Source of the DNA: Rotaria sp. Silwood1 | Lineage: Eukaryota > Rotifera > Eurotatoria > Philodinida > Philodinidae | Assembly: GCA_905250075.1 (NCBI GenBank) | Contig: CAJNOP010000108.1 | Span: 310,001 to 374,000, forward strand | Reading direction: 5' to 3' | DNA length: 64,000 bases | Part shown: piece by piece, positions 37,180 through 47,707 of the stretch | Layout: each line of letters opens with the position of its first letter | How positions within the stretch are numbered: position 1 is the first letter of the stretch | Position numbers and translations under genes: made by a program | The notes under the pieces: generated by a model | What the model saw: the letters and a program-made list of their open reading frames with translations, nothing else | The model's database searches: none | Told to the model about the DNA's origin: nothing

Positions 37180-40100
37180 ATGGCTATTAATGGTAGCCAC
37201 GTGATGCCGGATGCAAATATCATTACAGGTATGATCTATAATAATATAATATTACACAAATGTTTCTAAAATATTAATGAACAGGATATTATTTTTCAAT
37301 GCTTTAACCATATCTAAAATGTAGAACAAAATTTTGTAATCTTTTCATATAGATTTATGAATAGACTACCTTCACGAATCACTTGTAGTTTAATATTCTA
37401 TAAATAAATCTTATTCATACTATAATTAATCTTTACAACTTCAATATTCTAAAAACTTCAATAACCTTCATTTATAATTATTTTGAAAACAATTCAGTCT
37501 TTATCTTTTTTTTTTTACTACCCGTAGAATAACTATTCTTATTTAAAAAAAGAAACCAATTTAACAATAATTTTATCGTTTTATTCTAGTAACTACCGGA
37601 TTATCAAGCTGCGATAATACAACATTAGGTTTAAATGAAACTATATATGATGTATGTAAATTTGCTAAAATAAACTGTTGATTTTATTTATTTATTATTT
37701 CAAAGCTTCAAAATTTATATCAAAGTAACATTTCAAATTTTACATCAAATATTTTTTTAAATATTTCAATCAATAATTTTACGTAAATTTATCAACTTAA
37801 TTTTGTATAAAAAACATAGAATTTTGTTTGTTGTTTTTTTTTTGATTTAGTTGTTCGAGAGGAACTAGAAATTATTTTGAACAAATTATTACTTTTACTC
37901 AATCAGTTTCAATACGAATTCAAATTTTATTTGGTAAAATTTCATTCAATGTTGAAAATATTTTTTCTTTTTATTTTCTAATAAATCAATCTTTTTATTA
38001 TTTTCTTTTTAAGCTTCTATTTATTATGATTATATAAATGCTAATAATTATCGATTACATGGTTTTGTTATTGATCAAGAATCATATTTTAATTTATCAT
38101 CGATCACTCTAAATAATAGTAAGTCAATCTTATTGTACTAATTAAAATTTCATGTCAAGAAATTTCTTTTTTTATTTAAATAAACTTTTCACAGATATTC
38201 TTCGAACAAATTTTCTTTAAAAACCTATCGAATGTTTATATTTTAGACAAGAAATTCCAATGAATCTCTTTAGAAAAATAACTCTATTTAACTATGAATG
38301 ATTCATCATCAACTATGATTGAGGAATATTCATAGTCATTCTGTTCTTTGAAACGTAATAAGATTAACTTATGAAATTACTTCTTTTCAATAATCAGTTC
38401 AATACATCTTTTAATCCGCTTTAATGTTCTATACTCAATGACTTTTATCAATGCTGTCTTCATACCTAAAATTGATCACTTTTCATGGGTCTCGGTTACA
38501 TTTTTGATTCTATATCATTTTTGTGTCACAGAACAAGCGAGAATCAATCTGAAACTTGCACAAACTGTACTCTCTAGTTCTATATGTATCACAATTAGTC
38601 TCTTCCGGATCAACAGGAGCTTGTTTTCAGATTGTTCTCTATAGTAATAATTTTGCCTATATGGAGGAGTCGCATATTTACGATAGTTTAACAATAATGA
38701 ATATTCCCAACAAAAGTTTTTCTGTCCCGACAACAAGAACAGAATTTCTGATTAACTAATATAAATGACTTGTTTGAACATGAAAACAAAAGAACTTTTT
38801 GACTTCTGAATCCCCAGAGGAAAAGAAGATATTATGAAAAAATTTAATTTTAAAATGAACATCAAGCTATTTATAAATTCTTCTAGAGTTACATGCCGGA
38901 TTACGACTGTATAATCAGAATCTAAAGTTGGAAAAGAAATAGTAATATAGCAAATGTCCTTGCTACAAGCTTATCTCTCTACATGCCTCCAGTAATTTGG
39001 ATGCTAAAGAGTTTTTTCTCTGTTTCAACTTGTTATTTATATTAGTTAATCATGGACACTGCGCTCATTGCCAGTATGGAAAATTTTTGTTAAACATGTT
39101 CGTTATCGTTGTAGTATCATAAATATGCCATTACTCCATATGGAAAAATAGATTAGTGTAGGAAAAAATCTTACAACGAGTTCCTGCTGTGTTTCGGAAG
39201 AGATTAATTGTGAAACATATAGAAACTCAATAGTATGTAATGTTTGAGAGAGTCTTACGTTGGTGCTCGCTTTTTCTGTAGCACAGGAAGGAAATAGAGT
39301 CAAAAAAAAATAACCGAGATCTATGAAAATTGACTATTTCGAGGTATGAAGAAAGCAGTGTTAAAAAATATTCAATATAGAAAATTAAAGAGTATTTAAG
39401 ACTGTATCAAACTGATTATTAAAAAAGAAATGTCATAAATCTATCCCAGAAAATCCTAAGGAACATAATGACTATAATCCTTATATTGTACCCGTCAGGC
39501 ATTATAATCAGTATACGAACTTTTACCATATCTAAATTCGAAGAAAACTTGATTTCTTATATATCATTTGTTGCGCTGCTAATTACTCAACAAAACTATA
39601 TATGTATATATGAGTTTTTGATTCGAGACAGTCATCTATTTTGATAGGTTCCTTTACCTTAACTTTTCCTCAAATTTCTTATATATAAAATAGTTACTAT
39701 AGACATTTTTTGATAAAGACTTGTATGATCGACTAAACGAGATGATCAAAGCATCTAGCATAGTTTATGTTATTTAAAAGAAACATAGATTAGACAAATG
39801 AGATGCGTATAATGTTCTCATCGATTCCTCATAGATAACATGATCGAGCAACTGACAATTGTGTGATATACAGAAAAAAATCATGCTGAACAAAACATAA
39901 ATAATTACTTGAGTTACAATGGAAATTGACTGTAGATTGTTTAGAATATTAATTGATTAGATATTTATTTAATGGTTGCTAACGAAAGAGCATATCTAAA
40001 TGTCGAACGCTGTTGGACCACATACCTTGAATATTAGAGTAGGGCTCAGTGAAATCTAGAAAACTGTAGAAGCTATCACAGACACTCATCATATCGAGAA

Positions 40101-42741
40101 AAATACATTCGTTTGCGTTCAAATTTTTAGAATATTTTAGTGGCCATGAGACCTTTCTATGGGCGAAAATTCAGGTGCAAATCTTGTGATTGAATATTCC
40201 ATAAATAGTTGGTCTAGAGGCTCAAAACTCGCTAAAACATTCATGGCTCTGGCTATGTAATGCATGAGTCCGAACCTTTTACGATTTTCTTGGTTTCAGC
40301 AAGCCGTTTTGTCATAACCAAAATATATAAGATCGAACGGCATCCGACCGTCAGATACATTTCTTTGTGAGACAGTAAAGAACATGAACGAAATACTCTT
40401 TAGTATAGATGAATGGATCGATAGAAATCTAGCCGATGATTATCTTTTAATGATTATATCATTTCACATGATTTAGCTATCAACTACTAATATTTTACGA
40501 TTACAAAGTAAAGATGAATTCGATCATTCCAGTTAAGTTTTCAATAAATTATAGTCGATGAGACGATTGAAAAAACTTTTCACAAATTCTGATAAGCTAT
40601 TCAATGATCTATTGAATCCATTATAAATTCATTTCTATAAATACTTTAAGACTAAAATTAGAAACAAATCAATTCTTTTTTTTCTTTACTTATGTCAAGG
40701 TGTCAAATCTGATGCTTGTTCAAGTGCCGAAGCTGCACAAGAGCCATTTTGTCTAACGAACTTGACACATCCAGTATGTACTTTACTGCCAAATAGATGG
40801 AATGTTACTTGCAGGTTGAAATAGAACAAGCCAATTAAACCCTTTTTTTTTAATACACATTTCATTTTCTAGTCAAAATTTTCCTACAACTACAGCTTCA
40901 TTATCTATTTCGACTACAATGAATAATAGTCAATCAGATATGCCAACAGGTACATCAGGTTTGAATTCATGGCAAATTGGTCTTGTTTGTTGTTTAAGTA
41001 TGTTCTAAAAATGATTTAGAAAGACAAATTTAATGTGTTTTATTTTTAGGTATTTTATTTGTGTTAATTATAATTATAATTATTATGTATTTTTCTCGTC
41101 GATCTAAACATTCAAAAAATCTTGCTATATCACATGTTAATCTTTTTAATGATGCACATGTAATGCATAAAAGGTACCAAAGGAAAGAATAATTTCAATT
41201 ATCATAAACATTTTAATTTTCTTTTTCTGTTTAATAAATAGTGAAACATCTCAAAATCAAGTATTTCAACGAACACCAACAATTGTACAATCGAAACATG
41301 ATAATAAGACAGCTATTTCTTGGATTCATGATGTTGCAACGACTACTAGTACTGATCATAATCATGTACAGTTTGTTGATTTAAAGCCACCTGAACTTTA
41401 TAAGTAAAATTTTTCTAGTTTTTTTTTTTTTTTTTTTGAAAATGATTTACTTTTGTTTCAGTCAAGTGACATTTGTTGATCACGCAAAAGTACATGATCC
41501 TGGTTTTACCTCAAATTTGCCTCTAAAATCAATAACGCCTGTTAGTGTTCCAACAAGTCCTTCGAATAGAGCAGCATCTAAAGTAATTTCAACAATAGTT
41601 ATTTCTCGACCTTTATCTCGCACATCAATGAATCAATTAAAAGTCATAACTGGTAATTATGCAACTTATATAATGAATAATTAAAAATTTTTTAGATAAT
41701 ATATTTGTTAACTTTTGCCCCCGCAAAAAAGTATTTCAAATATGTCAGAAAACATGTTTTTTGTCCTTTTCGAATATGGAATACAAATTTTGGATCAGTT
41801 TTTGGTCGAAAGTAATGCAATAATCTCTCACAAGTCCAAAAAAAAATTTTGGAACGGATAATTTTCTTGTATTTTCTCGACTGCAGTTCGAAATTAAAAG
41901 TTGGAATCTTTATTTATACATATCAGCTTGTAAATCAAAAGTTATCCTATTAAATTCAGAATTCGGAGATCTTTTTGTCTTTCGACAGATCACCTCAATT
42001 TTCGTTTTTTTTCCAACTACTCATTTTTTGAAAGACTGACAACCGTCTTACATTGAAAGGAGCTCTTGAATAGATGCTTAAGTAAAAGCTACAACTACCG
42101 TTAATACAGTCTGAGATTTTGTAGAGACATGTTCACACTACAAAGCAATCGACTTCAAAATTGTTTAGAGCGTCCAAAAAGAGATTTATAAGATAAAAAA
42201 ATCGATTGATTCATCATTAAAACTAATTCGTTTAAGCCTTTCAAAAATTTGCTCACTATTCTCAAACAAAAATAGACACAATATTTCTAAGTCCATATTT
42301 GAAAAGAGTATAAAATCAACTTGTTTACTGACTGGAAATACTTTCTAAAGAGTCAAAAATGAGCATAGATCTTGTCTAAAAACTTTCCAATCATTCGTTA
42401 TATATTTGTGAACTGCTTTATTTACTTTTTTATGTTTCAAGATGGATTACAAGAAGATAAACTCAATGACTCTGATAATATCTCATTAAGTCAATCTTTT
42501 TCAAGTAGTCCGAAAAAGCCAAGTACACCTGTATCAAGACAGACTGAAAATGTATCAATTGTTGATGAAAGTTTACATGATGAAGATGCTTGGATGCCTA
42601 TTTTAGCTGTTGTCAAGGCTGAAGTATGAATAAAAATCTTGATTAAAAGAGTTTTGTTTTTCTTTTAAAATTTTTTTTCTTTAGATTGATGCACTCGATG
42701 AACAAGATCGAGCAAATTCATTAACTGAGAGATATTGTTAA
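37180..42741 (+). CDS. unrecognised single-pass membrane protein (443 aa, 12 exons)
   Basis: Exons: 37180-37228, 37590-37651, 37706-37782, 37851-37933, 38014-38118, 40700-40814, 40873-40997, 41050-41173, 41242-41403, 41462-41652, 42442-42623, 42685-42741. All twelve join in frame to 443 residues. The N-terminal half (about 1-215) has many NxS/T glycosylation sites and several cysteines (SSCDNTT, FTCSRG, DACSSA, EPFCLTN, HPVCTLL, VTCRS), then a Ser/Thr-rich stalk. The membrane segment is about WQIGLVCCLSILFVLIIIII, followed by basic SRRSKHSK, which marks the cytoplasmic side. The cytoplasmic tail is Ser/Thr/Pro-rich and ends SLTERYC. No signal peptide is visible, so either the first exon is missing or the protein is inserted by its membrane segment. 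I recognise no domain. Intron 5 (2.6 kb) contains a long palindrome and intron 10 a dispersed repeat. Confidence 0.72.
38315..39490. repeat. long diverged inverted repeat (about 500-bp arms) in an intron
   Basis: The left arm, about 38315-38820, matches the reverse complement of about 38985-39490. Anchors include CTTCATACCT (38459 onward) with its inverse near 39345, TCTCGGTTA (about 38491) with its inverse near 39312, CAATTAGTCTCTTCC (about 38592) against 39204-39218, and ATTAACTAATATAAAT (about 38750) against the inverse near 39042. Spacing between anchors is conserved over the whole arm with scattered mismatches and small indels. The spacer is about 160 nt. No open frame survives. It lies in intron 5 of the membrane-protein gene. 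Confidence 0.82.
41960..42365 (+). repeat. dispersed repeat, copy 1 (intron 10 of membrane-protein gene)
   Basis: Aligns in the same orientation with about 55318-55680. Shared landmarks in order: a CAATTTT(T)CGTTT block, GAAAG(A/G)AGCT, GTACAACTA-like and GCTACAACTA stretches, TTCATCATT, ATTTCTAAGTC(C/T)ATATTTG and GGAAATACTTT. Divergence is substantial, so it is an old family. No coding capacity is seen. Confidence 0.65.
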
Positions 42742-43234
42742 AAAAAAAGTTATAATTTTCTTTTATTTTGTATAAATATTTTTTTTCTTTTATTGTATTT
42801 TTGTAATTCTATAAATGGGTGATAGTGGTTTTATATTTTATTAGATGTTTTTATAATTATCAAAATCGATTATCTTTTTAGAGAGTTATATATACTCGTA
42901 AAAAACGTTAATTTCTAATTTTGAAAATTGAATGATCATTCGAAAGAAAACTCACATCAGCTTTATAAAATTTAATTTCTACAATTATAAGATTGCTTTT
43001 TTGAAATTAATTTTTTTTTTGTAATAGATAGAGCTGCAAAAACGCTTCTAAATAGGATCGCTTTTATGAGGAACACATTTCAGCGTAAGTATAAACAAAA
43101 TAAAAATTCATTGAATACGAAAGTCTTTTCGGAACGAAATCATATTTGTTAGAAATTGATCTTTTATAAAAGTTCAATAAATCATTAACGGAGGAGTATT
43201 ATGACCTGAACGTTTCAGGTTATACCTCGAGATC
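42742..43234. other. noncoding 3' flank of the membrane-protein gene
   Basis: T-rich sequence presumably containing the 3' untranslated region. No feature recognised. Confidence 0.4.
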
Positions 43235-43905
43235 ACCATCGTTTAATGATACCACCTTCTCTTTTTTGACAGTTTTTGGTTCTTGAAGACAGTGTAACCA
43301 ATTCAGCTGAAATTTTTATCACAAACAGAGCACTATAAATTAGGACACGCACATTCGAAGAAAAAATTTCGAAGTGAGATTTTGATGTACAGTCCTAATT
43401 TTCCATAGGACAGCATTCTTGTTGCTTGCGACTGCCATCTAAGTTTGTTTAATCGAGCTGAAATTTCTACTGCAGATTCCTTGAAAGTATTTTCCAAAAG
43501 TAAAATTGGCCATTTTCATTTTGAATTTTCTATCCAGATTCATAAGGTCCTGAACGTCAAGATCCCCGTGTTGGCATCAAACATTGACGTATTTCTCTCA
43601 TAAAAAAGAAAAAACTAGAGTTTTTGGAAAATCTTGAAACTCCTTTGAGATATAATGCCAGGTATTTCAAAAAAAATTCAACCCAACCAAATAGTGTGAT
43701 GAAGGTCGTAAGCAATCAGGATGGTGTCCTATGGAAAACCAGAGTATCCAAGAAAAAATTGCAAATATTCACTTTAAAATTTTTCCTCAAATCTGTATCT
43801 AGTTATTTTTGATGTTCTATTTGTGGTAAAAGTTTCAGCTTGATCAGTACTATCATTTTTGAGAACCAGAAACAGACAAAAAAAGAGGTTGGGTACATTT
43901 AAGTG
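43235..43905. repeat. second long diverged inverted repeat (about 280-bp arms)
   Basis: The left arm about 43235-43515 matches the inverse of about 43612-43905. The clearest pair is TTTTCCATAGGACAGCAT (43410 onward) against its inverse near 43720-43737 (TTTTCCATAGGACACCAT read on the minus strand), continuing through TTGCTTGCGAC / TTGCTTACGAC. A second pair, GCTGAAATTTTTATCACAAA near 43308, is inverted at about 43820-43840. The spacer is about 100 nt. No gene is seen in it; the 62-codon frame at 43624-43812 is inside the right arm and is incidental. Confidence 0.8.
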
Positions 43906-44994
43906 TGCATAGAAATCATATGAACTTATTGCTAAATTTCTATTATTACTAAAAGTATCCGTACAAAATCAATATTTCATATTTTTTAGCATGAAGCAAG
44001 TACCTTACTAATTTTGTTAGTTCATTATTTGAATTCGTTTTTGTTACGATTAATCATATGTTGAAGACAAAGGGCTTCGATGACTATAAAAATATGTTTA
44101 AATTATTGTTGAATTTCGGTTTCATAATGAGAAACAAAGTATAACATAATAAAAAAAAAATGATAAAGCAACAAGTAACGCTCGTCCGAGTGACTCGCTT
44201 GACCCTCGACTGCATATTCGGTCCTTTCCATCTTTTCTTCCGATTTACAATCTTCAACACAGCTAGTATCGGATGTTCGAAAAGAGTGGGTAGGTATGTG
44301 TACGCTGACATTGGCGTCAATCTCATTGTGCGTAATTTTATGCGGGTCCGGATGAACATTTTGTCGCAAATGCATCCAATGAAATTGATACCATCACATT
44401 GACACTCAACAATAAATCTAAGAAACCATACTATGATGACGACATCCATATGTACCCAAAAAGCAGCTTATATTCAGCTTTCTGAGACGTATTGAAGCAA
44501 AGCTCATTCGCGACACTTTCGTGAAAACGCGCCATACTCCTTAAAATTTCTAGTAAAAGTCCGTTCGCTTGCTGACACATCTGCCGACAATATTGTTTAC
44601 TAGAGCGTCCGCTAGCAAACTAGGGCTTACTTGAACTTCTAGCTTACAATTAATCATATTAGGTCTGGTATATAATCGGACTACCACACTTGAAAGAAGC
44701 TCCTACTTATATTACCTATCAGACTGGATAGGTAGTTTCAATATATCCAAATACATTTCGACATTTGAATCAGTATCGACAAGAAAGCATCCCACCAAGG
44801 AAACCCCCGTTTATTCCATTCAAATAGCATTCCGATAGAACGAATATAAATTCTATAAATAATGTTTTCGCTCAAATGTACTATTCAAATATCCCACACG
44901 TGCAGAAAAGCCGTTCTCACACTTTATTTCAAAATATTTCTCAGTTCTTAGCAACTGCTACTCCTTATTCAAGCCCGTATGACCTAGACTCTTG

Positions 44995-45325
44995 ATGTCT
45001 ATTTGATCAATACCAGCAGCTTGAAGCATTTCTTTAAGGGACTTTCTAATGCAGCGGCTAATCGTTCGTCGGCGCCCCTCCGGGGTGCCACTCACGACTA
45101 GCCGCTGCTATGTTTCGTTCTATTTCTCCGCAGCACCATCCTTTTTTATTTACACTTCATCTAAACCCAAACTCGGCTTAATTTGAAAAACCATTAGATC
45201 TATAGCATGAAAATTCTCAACGGGGATTTCTAAACCAAAGCTTCGTTGTGAACTATTTCTGATTTCTTCAATTTCATTCTGCAGCTGAAAAATCTGAGTA
45301 TTCTCGAAATACTTCATTAAGAAAA
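44995..45325 (-). pseudogene. possible piggyBac-like transposase relic with nested fragment
   Basis: The minus strand from about 45325 to 45166 reads open for about 55 codons. It includes a piece with ENFHAIDLMVFQIK, which has the spacing of the piggyBac catalytic block (D, then K seven residues on, then a Ser-Leu pair), with the following acidic residue lost. A stop follows near 45166. Past a G+C-rich hairpin, another short open piece near 45050-44980 contains LKEMLQAAGID, which resembles the end of DIRS/Crypton-type tyrosine recombinases. Both are short and broken, so the assignment is tentative. Confidence 0.3.
45051..45109. repeat. G+C-rich long hairpin
   Basis: GCAGCGGCTAATCG at 45051-45064 pairs with CGACTAGCCGCTGC at 45096-45109 (one mismatch). 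Inside it GGCGCCCC (45071-45078) pairs with GGGGTGCC (about 45082-45089) around a TCC loop. The result is a stem of over 20 base pairs interrupted by a small internal bulge, in otherwise A+T-rich DNA. It does not fit a tRNA cloverleaf. Confidence 0.75.
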
Positions 45326-47707
45326 TTTTAGTGCAGTTTTCTCAAAAAACTCTGTTTCTACATTAAAAAAAATTTTTTTCAAAAGAAATGTTTTTTTGAC
45401 CTCCCACAGAAAAAAAATTTTTTCAAAAAAATTTCAGGTGTTTTCGAAAAAATTTATTTTTTCACAAAAAGTCTGTTTCTGCATTAAAAAAAAATTTCGA
45501 AAAAAATGTTTTTTTGACCTGCCACAAACAGACAGACATACGCATTTTAGATTTTTTCATATGACCCTCCCTACAGTCGAGGGAATAATCAGTATCAAGT
45601 TAAATCATTTATGAAAAAGAAAAAAAATCTTTAAAAAAACAATCCCTTTTTAGACCGAAATTGTTTGTCAATAGAGAATATATCAGTAACTCTATAATTT
45701 CAATGACAGTATACCGTTCCAGCATAGATTTCCTATTTAGTGGATTTGTTATTTGTCTTCAAATATGATGGAGCGCTTTCAAAATAAAAATACAGCCTTC
45801 ATAAAAAGTTCTGGAATACGTGACAACAGTTCTTCAATACTTTATGTTTATCAAACAAACGAGTTGTTGCTATTTGATATCAACAAATAGCATCAAACAT
45901 AAAATATCTAGCGGCAAAAAACTGTTAGGAGTCAAATAAATGCAGCAAACAGTAGCATAAAAGAGAAGTCTATCTTATTTCTTTTCTTTTATGTTAAAGT
46001 AGATAAAATATTTCAAAATTTTATATTTCTATTTTGTTTCAGCCTTTAGTATATTGTTTGATGTCTTAGAGAGTTCATGCGTTTGTTATTTTCTTAAATT
46101 TATTCTCCTCTTCAAAATGAAGAGCAAAAAAAGATATTATTTTTTTTCTATTTCACAGTAAGTTTTTACTAGGCTCCTTTTGATCACAAGCATTTTCCAG
46201 CGAAAAACTTCATTACGAAAAACATATCGACAATAGTCAGTTTTTAAGTTTTCTTGATTGATACAATTTGCAATCGAGGAAAAGTTAATAAGTGAATAGA
46301 ACAAAAATGTCCAAGAGACTTTGCTGTTAGATATTTCATATTTGATAGATATGAAATGATAATGATTCGTTTGTTCAAGAAATTAGGAAAGCTTGTCCAA
46401 TAATAATACCAAAAACATATGCTGACGACATTTCATAATCAACTTAAACATAAAGTGTGGGAGAACTCTTATTTAGTGTCTCAAAACTTTTTGCGCAAGC
46501 TGTGTTTTTGTCTAGTAGATTTTCATGAGTTCTATCTCTATTACAAAAATATTCGAACTATATAATAAATTCTGAAGAAACTGCCGGAGGTTTTTTTGAA
46601 AGTGCTCTATGACGGTGTGTTATATAAAAACGAGTGAATATTGTTGAAGTCTATTAAAACCGACAGGAGTCAGTCGTTTTCGATGTACTCTTTTATTATT
46701 GACGTCTCTGAACCCACTAGCAACAGAACCCAGATCGGGTCCAGTCATGAGGTAAGTTTTTAGTTGTAGATGGCGCTGCAGAAATTTTCATTAGTAAAAT
46801 ATATTTTGAAACTGTTTTCTTTTCTCGGTTAATTTGAATTGTTCCTGAGAAATAATTTCAATATGAGTAGAATATCATTCTCTGCAATCATTTATGGCTA
46901 GAACTGAAAGTTGTAAACACCCCTGTCAGTTTTATGAGTGTCGCGGTACAACGACAGTAGTGCGAACAAACGTGCAACATGAGTATATGCTTACATTGAT
47001 ATAATGAGAACACTAATAATAGTGATCTATTCAATTAAATGTCATTTCTTGTTCAAGTCTAACGAGAGTAAACTTTTCTTTTTAGTTAATTATTTATGAT
47101 TCATTTCATATTATTATCTTTGATTAGATAGAATGTTCGTAATACATAAATAACCTATTGGAATTTATTTATAACTCAATCTAGTCTATCTATAAGAAAA
47201 AAAAAGACGTGTAATTAATGAACAAATCAAATTTTTATTTAGTTAGATTAATTATGAAGAATTAAGTCTTGTTAGATAAAAATCAAATATTTGTTATTTA
47301 TGCTCGTCCTTGATTTTATCAGGTGTAATGATGTTGTTTTAGATGAAAAGAAAGTTAGCAGACCATAAAATGGTTTGTTTTTACATAGGTAGAAACAAGT
47401 GTCATGGCCGACATTGAAATATTTTATGCACTGATTTTGAAACTCACACTGAGACAAAGCTATTTAAAATAAAAAATCTTTTGAATACATAACTTAATCT
47501 ATTTTAAACTTGTTCAGTTCTATGTGTTTTTATACTTTAACTATTTTGTTTTCAAAAGTAAAATAAATCAGTAATGATATGTTCATATAAATCCATTTTG
47601 AAAACGAAATATTTTCACGATAGTGATTATAAGTCTATTCTATACACACAACACACTGAAACACCCACACACACACATGTATATATCTCTTGTTTTATGC
47701 ATTCATT

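Larger units (their letters stand above)
43906..47707. other. gene-poor region with transposon debris
   Basis: No complete gene. It includes a less A+T-rich patch at 44100-45150, fragments described separately (44980-45320), and a direct repeat of about 55 nt near 45350-45415 and 45471-45530 (shared blocks TCTGTTTCT(A/G)CATT and GTTTTTTTGACCT(C/G)CCACA). The remainder is A+T-rich. The frames at 44084-44449 (minus) may be decayed coding DNA but match nothing I recognise. Confidence 0.4.

Noticed and set aside
43624..43812. 62-codon frame
   Set aside because: Lies within one arm of an inverted repeat and has no counterpart reading in the other arm.
44084..44449. 121-codon minus-strand frame with cysteines and charged residues
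   Set aside because: The less A+T-rich composition is suggestive of old coding DNA, but no domain or start context can be supported.
45051..45109. possible tRNA
   Set aside because: The fold is a single long hairpin, without D- and T-arm signatures or a cloverleaf.
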